From contig JAOVFP010000003.1 of assembly GCA_025738555.1 (NCBI GenBank), forward strand, positions 558,001-622,000: a stretch of 64,000 nt of DNA. Reading direction: 5' to 3'. The translations under genes and the position numbers were made by a program. The notes beneath the pieces were generated by a model. The model saw only the letters and a program-made list of their open reading frames with translations, ran no database searches and was not told the DNA's origin. This DNA comes from Cyathus striatus (taxonomy: Eukaryota > Basidiomycota > Agaricomycetes > Agaricales > Nidulariaceae). This document shows, in pieces, positions 12,569-22,721 of this stretch (the stretch's first letter is position 1; every line of letters starts with the position of its first letter).

Positions 12569-13060
12569 GGTGACTACAGGTGGTGCATCACTTGTTATGT
12601 TACTGAGATATGCTGAGCAGTATTAATGTGATAAATATCTTGTCAAGTCTTGTGTCAGAACTTCGCTTCAAAGTTCTTATTCATCATTACGTTAACTCCA
12701 ACCCCACTTTCCCTCGGTTGAACAGATATTCAACCTACTTACTTTCAATTCATTTGTTTAGGCATCAACCCAACCTTCACCTTTATATGATACTGGTAGC
12801 AATATTATTCACAATTCATACATTTTGTCAAACACTGTTATGTGCTGTGGTTTCTATTCCATTACTGTGCTTGCCTTTATCTCTCTCACCAGTATTTGTA
12901 TGTATGGTTATGTATTACACATTTTCTCATACTGGTATCTCATTTCTATGCTCACATTCAACTTACCTTCCTCACTCAGACTGGTACTTATTCATGCTCA
13001 GTTCAAGTTTCGCATCTACCACCCACTAACCTTGCAAAACATTTTCACTGTACACCTCTT
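12569..13060 (+). repeat. duplicated 3' flank of NACHT copy A
   Basis: Matches 42051-42505 (plus) and 48190-48690 (minus, reverse complement). It is a low-complexity, pyrimidine-rich region with short spurious frames. It marks the 3' extent of the duplicated unit. Confidence 0.75.
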
Positions 13061-13638
13061 ACTATTTCTTACTATACAACATAGTTATTCTGGTAATCTG
13101 TGCCATTCCTTTCTCTCTTCTCTCTCATGTTGCATCCTGATTCATTTCTTTTTAGCTCATTCACTCTTCTCCTTTGTGTTTTTTCATCCATTTCATCAGG
13201 AAAAAAAGACAATGGAATATAGTAGTATGTAGTCCATATAGCAGCCATAACCACCATGGGAAAGTCCCTGTTTTATAGCACTGTATAGCTCACACTTCAC
13301 TTGTGGTAGCCTGTGATAGCTTGATGTAGCATCATGTGATCACCATGTAGTATGCTGTAGCAGTAAGTGAATGCAATATATGCAATGAAAGCAACCAATC
13401 TATCTGAACTACATAGTGTATATAGGCTTTATACTTAAAAGACCATTACAACAATTACTATTCCCCATATGCATCCACTTCTTTTGCTTTGATTGAACCA
13501 ATTATCACAAATATACATAGAATAAAAGCATATATAATATATTAGACTATGACAAACTAGTAATGCCTACAAAAAAATGACAAAACAACACTCCTGAGCT
13601 CCCAACTTAATACATGACTTACACTATCATGCACTCAA
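13061..13638. other. no recognisable gene
   Basis: AT-rich spacer between the NACHT duplication and the copia 5' LTR. I see no domain or conserved structure. The last five bases, CTCAA, are the left flank of the copia element. Confidence 0.5.
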
Positions 13639-14104
13639 TGTTGAATGCGCAAATGCCTCCAAGTCTGACTCATGCTCCCGTTTTCCGTTAGACCGCACCT
13701 GCTCATATTCACTCAACAGCCACCGAGGTCATATGCTCATTGCATGGTAAAGGGTAATATATTGTATATATTGTATCCTTCTCAGTTTCACTATGCCACC
13801 CTTGTTTTGTACTAACACTTACTTGTACTATACTGCTATTGCACTACACAGTGCACTCTTGGCCACAAACCTTCCCCTCTATGTAGTTTACTCCATTATC
13901 TCAGAGTAAAGGACTTGTACTGTATATAAACACATGTAGTTTAGCTAGTACACCTCAGCTGTTGTTTACAATGCTGAGGTGAGTTCTCTTAGTTGTACAT
14001 AATGTAACATCTACTTACAATTACCTAGTGAATCACTCTAGGTACTTATTTAATATACTAGCCATTGTTTACAATGCTAAGTGAATCACTCTAGGTTTTC
14101 TACA
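13639..14104 (+). repeat. copia 5' LTR
   Basis: 466 bp, TG..CA ends. A TATATAAAC-like box near 13925-13935 is a plausible core promoter. It differs from the 3' LTR in a modest number of positions, mostly transitions, many at former CpG sites. Confidence 0.95.
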
Positions 14105-14118
14105 GGTAATGGGCCCTG
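14105..14118 (+). promoter_or_regulatory. copia primer-binding site, half-tRNA type
   Basis: The bases directly after the 5' LTR read GGTAATGGGCCCTG. This resembles the primer site of copia-group elements that pair with the anticodon region of a cleaved initiator Met-tRNA (GGTTATGGGCCC-like), with one mismatch. The match is by eye. Confidence 0.5.
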
Positions 14119-14172
14119 CCCACTGTTAACTCAAAGAAACAAATTTTACAATGTGTTGAACTTACCTTTATT

Positions 14173-15708
14173 ATGTCTGCCCAATCTACGTCACTCTCCG
14201 ACACACTCCCAGGTTCTGTGCTGAAATTGGATGCAAACAGTTTAAACTGGACTGTTTTCTCGTTTCATTTCCAGGATGCTGTGGAGGCAAAAGGGTACTG
14301 GGGTCACTTTGATGGCTCGACCCCACACCCTGTGTTGACTCATGCGCCAGCAGCTCCTGCTACTGCTGCCACTGTTTCCAGTCCTCCTGCTGAGGGTACC
14401 AAGGGTGCTGCTGCACCAAGCCAGCCTTCAGAGGGAGATGCTTCTGCCACTAGTCCACCATCGGACACAGTTACACCTGGGGATATTGTTCAGTGGGACA
14501 AAGATGAACGCTCAGCAAAGTCTTTACTTACCCAGAAAATCCCCGACTCAGCTTTGATGTTGATCAAAGACAAGTTGACGGTGCCGGAGCACTGGGAAAC
14601 AATTGTCAGGGAGTATACCAACAAAGGAGCATTTGAGCAAACAGACTTACAACAGGGTTTCCTTGATTCGCATTGCCCACTGAAAGGCAATGTGAAAGAA
14701 TTCTTGGATAATTTGTGGAAATGTTGTATCAAGTTGCTCTCGCTAGGGGTGGACATTAGTGAAAATGATTATCGTTCTACAATCATTTCGAGCTTACCTA
14801 TTCATCTGTCCAAGTTTGCTTCAAGTTTGTTGGCTACTGCAAAAATGTGGGGCAGACCAGTGAAGCCAGATGATTTGATTTCTGCGATCTTGGAAGAGTA
14901 CTCCAGGGATTCAAGGCAGTGAATGTGTTATAAGAAAACAAAAGAGAGCAAACAAGATGTTGCACTTGTGGCCACCTCAAGTGGAGGAAAGGGGTCAGAA
15001 AAGAAGGCAAGAGGTGCTTGCTTTTATTGCAAGGAGATGGGCCATTGGAAACGCAATTGCCCAAAGGCTAAGAAGGAGAAGGAGCAGTCAGCATCCTCCA
15101 AGCAAACAGCTGGATCTGCAAACACTGTGCTCAACTCCAATTCTGAACTAGAGGGCAGTTTTGTGGCACTTTCGGACAGCGATTTTGAGCTAGAGGAAAT
15201 GCTGTATGAATCTTCAGCTTTTCTGAGCGAAGATGACAAGCCCTTGGGTAGTGATGACAGTTTCTTGGAGGTGGGTGATGAAACAGCACCAAGTTGGGAG
15301 TCACTGGGGGAATCTGAAAGCAAGTGGGATAATATATCCCAGGAATTGGCCTCAGACTCAGAGGAAATCTCTGCCACTAACACTGTAATCAACAGCATGT
15401 CCACAGAATCTCCACGCATGGAGATAATCAACTCCAGGTGCACACGGCACATTTCACCATACCACGACGCATTTACAAGCCTTCAAGAAATCCCCCCACA
15501 CATTTTTAAGGCTGCCAGTAAGCACAAATTCAGTGCAATAGGGCAGGGCGAGATGGTAATTGATGTACCAAACAGTATCGATATCTTGCAGCTATGCCTC
15601 ACAGAGGTCTTGTACTCTCCAGAGGTGGGGTACACCTTAATTTCGGTAGGCATGCTTGATGATGCCGGATTTGCAATCACATTTGCTGGTGACAAATGTG
15701 TAATTTGA
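14173..15708 (+). pseudogene. gag: copia gag and protease region, 5' part
   Basis: The ATG at 14173 opens a copia-type gag (UBN2-like region, residues about 15-245) with a Pro/Ala/Ser-rich insert after residue 55. The frame hits TGA at 14920-14922, continues in frame with a CCHC knuckle (CFYCKEMGHWKRNC) and an acidic Ser-rich linker, and reaches the protease. Copia proteases normally have a DSG(A)T active site; here it reads NSRCTRHIS, so the catalytic Asp and the Gly are both lost. A further TGA is at 15706-15708. The copia sequence breaks at 15753, where the gypsy element begins. Confidence 0.9.
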
Positions 15709-15753
15709 GGTGTTGACAGCACTGTAGTAGTGCAGATTCCCAAGTGAGGGAAG

Positions 15754-16138
15754 TGTTAGCGACAGACGAGCAAAAACTCGAAGTCGAACTCAAACACTCG
15801 AAAAGATAGAGGCGAAGTGAATCTTATTGCAAGTCTGGAATAAACTAGCACAAGAATAGAGAATAACTAATTAAAATGACCGTATTAATAGTAAAGTCCT
15901 CGAGGTAACTGCATGTAACTATTGCCTACATTACAACGCATGTAACTGTGCTTCTACTGTGCAAACTCATGTATTCTACGTGTTAAAGGCCTGGCCGAAC
16001 TGTGGACTGTGCCCGTAGTCTTAATGAATGTTGCATGTTGATACGCAAGGTGTCCGCATTGTTATGTCACATGACTAGTCACGTGATGATAAGATAAGAT
16101 AGGCGGATTAGATAAGATAAAGGGGTGAAATCCTAACA
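15754..16138 (-). repeat. gypsy element 2 3' LTR
   Basis: 385 bp, plus-strand ends TGTTAG and CTAACA. It carries the same R-start motif as the other LTR (AGCACAAGAAT at 15847-15857 on the plus strand). It differs from 22337-22721 at about 15941 (G against A) and near 16103 (G against A). Confidence 0.97.
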
Positions 16139-16153
16139 TTACCCCCCCTTTAA
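16139..16153 (-). promoter_or_regulatory. gypsy element 2 polypurine tract
   Basis: On the minus strand AAAGGGGGGG followed by TAA abuts the 3' LTR. This is the expected primer for plus-strand DNA synthesis. Confidence 0.85.
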
Positions 16154-16164
16154 GAGTCGTGTCC

Positions 16165-16389
16165 TCACGACATTTCGATTCCGATCGTCTGTTCGAGATT
16201 ACGTAATCGTTGATTTTCTCGTCGTCGGTCTTGAATTCGATAAAGGAGTCGGACAATCCATGGTGAAATGGCGAAAGCGAATAAAAAGGCAAAAAGAATG
16301 AAGAGGACAGAAACAATAATGAGCGTTTGGGAAGAATCCATAGTTTGGAATAATAATTTCTGGTAAAGGAATGTCTTGTATTTATACAT
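16165..16389 (-). CDS. small single-pass membrane ORF after pol, element 2
   Basis: A 74-codon frame starts at an ATG (16389-16387) overlapping the last codons of pol and ends just before the polypurine tract. A second Met is at residue 17. Residues about 22-50 form one strongly hydrophobic segment (LIIVSVLFILFAFLFAFAIS then PWIVRLLY), followed by a basic and polar tail rich in Arg, Gln and Glu. This fits one transmembrane helix with a cytoplasmic basic tail. Most chromoviruses have nothing after integrase. I do not recognise the family and make no claim of an envelope role. The ATG-before-stop overlap would suit termination-reinitiation. It could be chance, since element 1 lacks this region within the window. 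Confidence 0.45.
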   Translation of the reverse strand: MYKYKTFLYQKLLFQTMDSSQTLIIVSVLFILFAFLFAFAISPWIVRLLYRIQDRRRENQRLRNLEQTIGIEMS

Positions 16390-17248
16390 TTAAGGCTTCC
16401 GGATGTTCCCGATGAAATTTATTAAGTAAGCTCTTGGCTCCCGTTAGTGCGTCGATCGGTTCCCAAGTGCAATCTTCCATTGAGTAATTTTTCCATTTAA
16501 TTTTATATAGTATTCGTTTTCGGTTCTTTTTCCATGCTAAAATAGACTCTACTTCATATTGTTCTTGTCCGTCGACTAAAATAGAGGGTGGCGGTTTCGG
16601 TTTTTGTTGTGTTGGATATTGAGCCGGTTTAAATTTAGTTAATAGTTCTGTATTAAATGTTGGATTTTTTCTGTTCCACGATTTTGGTAATTCGAGTTTG
16701 TAAACCGATGGTGCAATTTTTTCAATAATTTTAAAAGGTCCGTAACGTTTGTCATCCAATTTCGAAACTGGTCGGTCGGATTTAATATTAATTCCTTCCA
16801 GATAAACCTTATCTCCAATCTGGTATTCGGGTGCTTCTTTTCTATGTTTATCATAGTAACGTCCCATTGTTTCGTTTGCTAATGATAAGGCTGCTTTCGC
16901 ATTTTCTCTTGCCTTTTCCATTGTTTTAACAAACTCTTCAACGCCTATGGCTCTTGTCCTTCCAGATGGTCTAATTCCAGTATAAGGATGGTATCCGTAC
17001 ATTAAATAGAATGGGGTATATCCGGTTGTTCTGTGAACGGTATTGTTATAATTAAATTCACAAATATTAATTTTTCGGGCCCAATCGTTCTGATCGTAGT
17101 TTACATAAATTCGCATATATTGTTCTATTTCTTGGTTTACCCTTTCTGTTTGTCCGTTGGTTTGGGGTCGGTAAGCCGTTGACAGATTCATTCGGACACC
17201 AAGTTGTTTTGTTAATTCTTTGGTGAAAAATGAAGCGAATTGTGATCC
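16382..17248 (-). pseudogene. pol: gypsy element 2 pol, 3' part: integrase C-terminus and chromodomain
   Basis: This is the in-frame continuation of pol after the premature TGA, ending at TAA 16384-16382. It opens with GSQFASFFTKEL and includes the catalytic Glu in QTERVNQE. The GPF/Y-like region is around KRYGPFKIIEK, and a C-terminal chromodomain covers about the last 55 residues, with the aromatic pattern YEVESIL..W and CTWEP. Chromodomains direct chromoviruses to marked chromatin. The segment is otherwise uninterrupted, so the loss of pol here is recent. Confidence 0.93.
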
Positions 17249-20197
17249 TCAATCGCTGATTACTCGTTTTGGAACTCCGTAATGTGTAAATACTTTTTCA
17301 AGATATTTTTCCGCTACTCCTGCACTATTGATTTCTTTATTGCATGGTATGAACGCGGCCATTTTCGTGAATCGATCGACGATTACCATTAGGAAGTCGA
17401 AACCTTCTGATAATGGAAGTGGTCCTACAAAATCGATGGATATTGTATGCCAAGGGTGTTCAGGTATGCTATTCGGAATAAGTTTCCCGACTGGAGCGGA
17501 TCTATGAATATTCGTTCTTTGACATGCTTCACATCCAGATACGTATTTCTTTATGTCCGCCATGAGCCTAGGCCACCAATAGTCCCTTGTGATTAGTTCC
17601 ATTGTTTTGTATTCTCCTCGATGTCCTGATATTTCCGAGTCGTGACAAAGTCTAATTATGCGTTCCCTTAGTTTGGCATTTTTAGGAACATAGACACGAT
17701 CCTTCCATGTAATGATACCTTCTTGGGATTCGATCCAATCTTTAGATTCAAGGTTAAGCATCTTAATTACTTCTTTATCTCGGTTTTTTCTAGATTTACG
17801 AATTTGTTCCATGATTTCTTCGTCTTCTCCATGGACTTCATAAGTTTGTCTGAAATGTTCCGGTTTAAGTAATACAAGATTCTCATTATCTTGATCCCCT
17901 TGGTTATGTCCCGCTCTTCGTGATAATAGGTCTGCCTTTGTCATTTGATTGCCTGGTTTATGATGTAATGTGTAATGGAATTCTTGTAGTTCTGTATTCC
18001 ATCGTGCCTGGCGTCTATTTAATTTCTGAGGTTTCCTAAAGTATTGAAGATTTTTATGATCGGTCCAAATTTCAAAGATTTGCTTAGCTCCTAAAAGGTA
18101 CTGTCGCCAAGTGTCTAATGCTCTCATGATCGCAAGCATTTCTTTATCGTAAATCTCGTAATTTCGTTCCGTCGGACTTAATGCATGTGATAAAAAGGCG
18201 ATTGGTTTCCATTTTCCATCGGGTTGTTCTTGAGATAATATAGCTCCATTCGCAAAGTCTGATGAGTCAGCTTCTACTTGGTATTTTCCTTCGTCATTTG
18301 GCATTGCTAGAATTGGTGCCGAAATGATTTGATCCTTGAGTTGAGAAAATGCGAGAGCTTGGTCTAATTCCCATTTCCATTCGTTCTTTCCTGTGAGTTC
18401 ATGGAGTGGTTTGGCGATTTTTGCGAATCCTTCTATGAATCTTCGATAAAAGTTAATGAAACCTAGGAATTGTTGGAGTTCTCTCTTGTTGTTCGGAACT
18501 GGCCAATCGACGATTGCTTTAACCTTTTCAGAATCCATTCGTACAGAATTCTTAGAGATTATAAGGCCGAGATATTCTACTTCAGCTTTTTCAAAGAAAC
18601 ATTTTTCCGGTTTAAGATATAATTCGTGTTCTTCTAATTTTCTAAGAACACGTTTTACCATCTTTCGATGTTCTTCTAAGGTTTCCGTAAATATTAGAAT
18701 ATCATCCATATATACGATTACTGTTCCTTCGTTGATTTCCATTCTGAATATATCGTTCATCATGGTTTGGAAAGTAGCCGGGGAGTTTGTAAGACCAAAG
18801 AACATAACTAAAGGTTCAAATAATCCTCTGTTGGTTCTAAATGCAGCGTACTGTTCGTCTCCTTCTTTAATTCGGACGTTGTTGTATCCCCATCGAATGT
18901 CTAATTTAGTGAAATAACGTGCTTTCTTTAGTTTGTCCACTAGTTCTTGAATCAACGGTAATGGATATCTATTTTTAATCGTCATTTCATTTAATTTTCG
19001 ATAGTCCTGAATTGGTCGAAGTGAACCATCTTTCTTTTTAATAAAAAAGAATGGAGATGCCCAAGGTGATTTCGAAGGTCTGATGCGTCCTGAATTAAGG
19101 TTTTCGTCAAGGAATTCGTCAAGTTGCTTCTGTTCATCGAGATTTAACGGATAGATTTTGCAATCGAATGAAGTGGCTCCTGGTAATAATTCAATGGCAT
19201 GGTCCCAAGGTCTACGAGGTGGAAGTTTATCGAAGGATTCCTTAGCGAATACTTTTTCGAATTCATGATAGTACATCGGAACGGTTTCCTTCCAATGCTT
19301 TTTAGGTTTTTGCTGATTTTGAGCTTCAGCAATCTTAGAAGCAGTTGTCTGGAATGCTCGTATTTCAATTTGTTCGAATAGGTTTATCGCAATAATTCGA
19401 TCGTCTGATTCTAGATTAATTGGTTCATCTAGATCTGATTCATCTTCTTCTGGGTCCATGGTATTAATTAATGGAGTACATTCTATTGGACAGCGCGTGA
19501 ATTTGATCGTGTTCTCTTTCCAATCTATTTCCGGATTGTGAATTTTTAACCAATCGTGTCCAATAAACATAGATGCTTTCCCAAGATTGGAGACGGCGAA
19601 TTGAATTATTTCCACATGTCTCCCGAGTCGGACTCGAAGTTCAACATAATCGGTAATAGCTCCGTCACTATTTAAAGTTCCATCTGCATTATAGACAGGG
19701 GTGGGTCGTGGAAGTTTCTTTGTTGTGATATTATTGTTTTCCACGAATTTTCGATCAATGCATGTTCCGGTACTTCCACTATCGAGTAAAGCCTTAAGTC
19801 CATAGGTTCGTTGAGTATCCAAAGTGGTAATCATTAGATCTAGATCCATTTGATTTCCTTTAGATCCTCGAATGAACTTTTTGGGTCCCTTCAATTCGTT
19901 TAATGCCTGAATTACATCTTGATCTGAAAGATCGTTCAGTTCATTAATCGTTTTAGAGGTTACTTCTAATTTCCGTTTCGAGTGTGTCCAAATTGCGAGT
20001 GAAGCCAATGCAAGTTCCGATGTTTGGTCTTTTAATCTCCGTGCGACCCAATACACGTTTCCAGGTTTTACTTCCTGATCAGGGAAGGTGCGCTGTGATA
20101 TCTTTTTCTTGAACGATACGAACTTAGATTCCAGATCAATCGTAGGTACAGTTACAGAAGAAGCTATATAAATAGAGGCCGGCGAGTTCGCGCTCAC
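17249..20197 (-). pseudogene. pol: gypsy element 2 pol, 5' part: protease, RT, RNase H, integrase N-half
   Basis: 982 codons open in the -1 frame relative to gag. Domains: protease with DSG at residues 139-141; reverse transcriptase about 375-550 with YMDD at 496-499; RNase H about 640-760 (EIWTDHKNL); integrase zinc-binding HHCC region (H..HRGE..CEACQ); integrase core starting at IDFVGPLP. The frame ends at TGA 17249-17251 right after VISD, the second catalytic Asp, where related elements have Arg (SDRGSQF). There is no ATG near the start of this frame (first codon GTG), which argues for frameshifting from gag. All active-site residues seen are intact. Confidence 0.95.
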
Positions 20198-20218
20198 TGC
20201 TGGCCCTGGGGAAAACCC
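20177..20218 (-). promoter_or_regulatory. candidate -1 frameshift signal at the gag-pol junction
   Basis: Sense-strand heptamer G GGT TTT at 20218-20212 in the gag frame, a 6-nt spacer (CCCCAG), then a possible hairpin from 20205 to 20177. The hairpin pairs GGCC with GGCC, GC with GC and GAG with CTC around the loop CGCGAA. Pol lies in the -1 frame and has no ATG of its own. This is the classical architecture of -1 programmed frameshifting; use in vivo is inferred. Confidence 0.6.
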
Positions 20219-21543
20219 AGTTGAGCAATGAGGAGAGCCCGTTGTTCCTCTGATAATCTAGTAATGTCCGGTAATTCTACGATTCCGCTAGTAGATGCTA
20301 CAGGTACAGGGTTATTTATATACTGAGTGTCCATGTTTACGTTACGTTGTACATAAGGGCCTCGGTTCTGCTTTTTAGGGCATGCGTTGGCCATGTGTCC
20401 TTTTTCCTTACAATAGAAACAACGTCCTTCGCGTTTCAGGGCGTTCATAGTGTCGATGTCCATACGGTCTCCTCCTTGTGATACCGTGAGATTGGCTCGA
20501 TTGGGGGGAGGTGCGGGGTTTTGTGGGAAACGGGGTCCTTGGTTTTGGGATTGGAATTGATTAGGTCGTGGTCCGCCTTGTTGGGTATTCTGCACGCCTT
20601 GTCTCTGTCCGTAGTTCTGGTTTTGTCCCGGGTTAAATTGTTGTCCTTGTCGAGGGTTTTTATTCCTATAAATGTTCTGGCGTTCTCGATCGATTTCCTT
20701 TGCTATGGTGTACCATCCTTGGAGACTGTCCGGTAGTCCCCTCATAACAATCATTTCGTGTAATCTTGCGTCGAGTTTGTCCCTGAATTTCCTGATAATT
20801 GCGGCGTCGTTGTATCCTGTTTGTACGGCTAGAGTTGAGAATTTAATCACAAACTCGTCTACCGTCCAACGTCCTTGGTAGCAGTTTTCTAGTTCGTCCT
20901 GAGCGTCCTGCATTTCAGAGTAAACTCCAAAATAGTGTAAAAAATCTTCCTTAATGACTTCGAATGTTCGGGTAGCTTCTGAAGGGGGTTCATCCATAAT
21001 GATCATGGTTCGATCAACCCATCCGGCAACTGCCTGATTCTTTGATCCATCTATGAGGCTCAGCATGAACCTCACCTTTCCGTCGTGGTCGAGGGGATTT
21101 ACGCGAGATCCAGTGAAATACGATTCTAATGATCTCATCCAGGCTCGAGCCTGTTTCCTATCTCCGGTGAATTTAGCAGGCTTTTCTATTTTTAAAGCTT
21201 TGCTGTCTTCAGCCGTCCTATGTCTTTCAGCCATACTCGTGGCTGCTGCTGCGGTTTGAATGATTGGTTCATGTAAACCAAACATTCCTCGTCCTACAAA
21301 TCTGATTGCATCTACGATCAGATGTACCCAGCTTCCTTGCCCAGTTGGGGCTGGAGAGTTAGGTGGGGGAGAAGGGGGTTGTTGTCCGATAGGTATTTGG
21401 GAAGTGGACGGCTGTCCCTGTTGTGGTTGTGGAGCGAAGAGTCCGAAGTTCGGAACTCCTATGATCGGAGCCGGAGATCCAGTCTGGGATCCCCTTTGAG
21501 GTGGAGTGGGTCCTTGGGTGTCGATCGTGGGAATGGGATCCAT
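20194..21543 (-). CDS. gag: gypsy element 2 gag, intact
   Basis: An ATG at 21543 gives a 449-residue Gag ending at TGA 20196-20194. Residues 1-75 are rich in Pro, Gln and Gly. The capsid-like region is about 110-310, followed by a Gln/Asn/Arg/Pro-rich linker. A CCHC knuckle lies at residues 375-388 (CFYCKEKGHMANAC). It has the length and layout of a fungal chromovirus Gag and no internal stop. Its ATG is the first AUG in the predicted transcript. The last codons contain the frameshift heptamer leading into pol. Confidence 0.92.
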   Translation of the reverse strand: MDPIPTIDTQGPTPPQRGSQTGSPAPIIGVPNFGLFAPQPQQGQPSTSQIPIGQQPPSPPPNSPAPTGQGSWVHLIVDAIRFVGRGMFGLHEPIIQTAAAATSMAERHRTAEDSKALKIEKPAKFTGDRKQARAWMRSLESYFTGSRVNPLDHDGKVRFMLSLIDGSKNQAVAGWVDRTMIIMDEPPSEATRTFEVIKEDFLHYFGVYSEMQDAQDELENCYQGRWTVDEFVIKFSTLAVQTGYNDAAIIRKFRDKLDARLHEMIVMRGLPDSLQGWYTIAKEIDRERQNIYRNKNPRQGQQFNPGQNQNYGQRQGVQNTQQGGPRPNQFQSQNQGPRFPQNPAPPPNRANLTVSQGGDRMDIDTMNALKREGRCFYCKEKGHMANACPKKQNRGPYVQRNVNMDTQYINNPVPVASTSGIVELPDITRLSEEQRALLIAQLGFPQGQQ

Positions 21544-21544
21544 T

Positions 21545-22098
21545 AGAGATCGGGGTTGTCGGGGTAAGTGGGTGTAGGGAGTTCACGTCCGTCGTTATGT
21601 ACGGTGTTAAGAAGGGTCTCGTATCCGATTGGAGAGTTAAAGTCTCGTTCAAAGGGTGATATGTATTGAGTGGGAGTACTAAATCTCAAACTATCGTCGT
21701 GTCCGAGTTCAGTGATGATGGTGAGGATGCGAGGTTGTGGGGGGAGTAGGGCGACGGGGTGGTGGGATGTAATCGGGGATTTGGTGAAGAGAGAGGTAGG
21801 TGTTGGGATCAAAGTCCGAGTTGTCGGAGTCCACCGACACGGCTCTCGGAGATTGGTAACGGGTATAAGGTGTGGGACGAGATCGAGGAGTATGAATGGG
21901 TACGGATGAGGAAGGGATGTGATAGGATCGGGAACGAAGTGATCGGAGGGTTTGGGAACGGGTGATAGGTGCCAGAGTGAGACTAGGTAACAGATGCGTT
22001 TGAAGGGGCTCGGAGACTAGCGAGACGTCCTGAGTCTCACACACACCGACTTGCAGATAGTACCAGCTGGGGCAACACGTGGTAGCCTCCCCAGTCAC
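21545..22098 (-). pseudogene. upstream open frame of element 2, frame-broken
   Basis: Counterpart of 2418-2858 in element 1. The first part (22098 to about 21740) encodes APITRSQTLRSLRSRSYHIP and on, and the second part (21812-21545) continues in another frame to PDNPDL. The stop TAA overlaps the gag ATG as TAATG. No ATG precedes it, so it may not be a protein at all. Element 2 is young, so a broken upstream frame also argues against a needed product. Confidence 0.3.
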
Positions 22099-22149
22099 TG
22101 GCGCCGTGCCAAACTTAAGGCAGAGGGCCTAAGATGTTCGGTAATTCGG
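22036..22149 (-). promoter_or_regulatory. conserved leader block, gypsy element 2
   Basis: Partner of 2921-3034, about 95% identical over 114 bases while surrounding leader sequence is less conserved. It contains GGCGCC, CACGTG and CAGCTG palindromes. It may be a packaging, dimerisation or translation element; function inferred only. Confidence 0.45.
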
Positions 22150-22323
22150 AAGTGTCGGGCTCAACGTTACACTATCCTCTCGTGCGTCCAAGCACAACGA
22201 ACAAGACTATCGAATGGGGTGTATGTCTAAGGATCCGAAGGTCCAAAGAACGGGGAACGAGGTGTAAAAGAAAAGTGTGCCGGGGGTCGGCAGAAGGGAG
22301 TTCGAGGTCGAGAAACAAGGTAG

Positions 22324-22334
22324 ATTCTTGTGCT
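22324..22334 (-). promoter_or_regulatory. self-priming primer-binding site, element 2
   Basis: AGCACAAGAAT on the sense strand, two bases downstream of the 5' LTR, is an 11-nt perfect complement of the LTR sequence ATTCTTGTGCT (22440-22430 on the sense strand). By analogy with Tf1, the transcript should start at or next to 22440 and its first 11 nt should prime reverse transcription. Confidence 0.7.
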
Positions 22335-22336
22335 TT

Positions 22337-22721
22337 TGTTAGCGACAGACGAGCAAAAACTCGAAGTCGAACTCAAACACTCGAAAAGATAGAGGCGAAG
22401 TGAATCTTATTGCAAGTCTGGAATAAACTAGCACAAGAATAGAGAATAACTAATTAAAATGACCGTATTAATAGTAAAGTCCTCGAGGTAACTGCATGTA
22501 ACTATTGCCTACATTACAACACATGTAACTGTGCTTCTACTGTGCAAACTCATGTATTCTACGTGTTAAAGGCCTGGCCGAACTGTGGACTGTGCCCGTA
22601 GTCTTAATGAATGTTGCATGTTGATACGCAAGGTGTCCGCATTGTTATGTCACATGACTAGTCACGTGATGATAAGATAAGATAAGCGGATTAGATAAGA
22701 TAAAGGGGTGAAATCCTAACA
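22337..22721 (-). repeat. gypsy element 2 5' LTR
   Basis: 385 bp, TG..CA ends, followed by the target duplication GGAAG. The sense-strand R region is predicted to begin at 22440, leaving about 104 nt of R-U5 before the primer site. Confidence 0.96.

Larger units (their letters stand above)
15754..22721 (-). mobile_element. Ty3/gypsy chromovirus element 2, young, nested in the copia
   Basis: A 6,968-bp element on the minus strand with two 385-bp LTRs that differ at only two positions by eye. It is flanked by the perfect 5-bp duplication GGAAG (15749-15753 and 22722-22726), and the copia frame resumes to the right. Sense order is LTR, self-primer site, AUG-free leader, gag, pol (protease, RT, RNase H, integrase with chromodomain), small membrane ORF, polypurine tract, LTR. 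Pol is spoiled by one TGA (17249-17251). An LTR pair this similar, inside a copia with diverged LTRs, shows the insertion is recent. Confidence 0.97.

Noticed and set aside
20197..20197. GTG as the true start of gypsy pol
   Set aside because: Eukaryotic initiation at this GTG right after gag is unlikely; the frameshift signal just upstream explains pol expression better.
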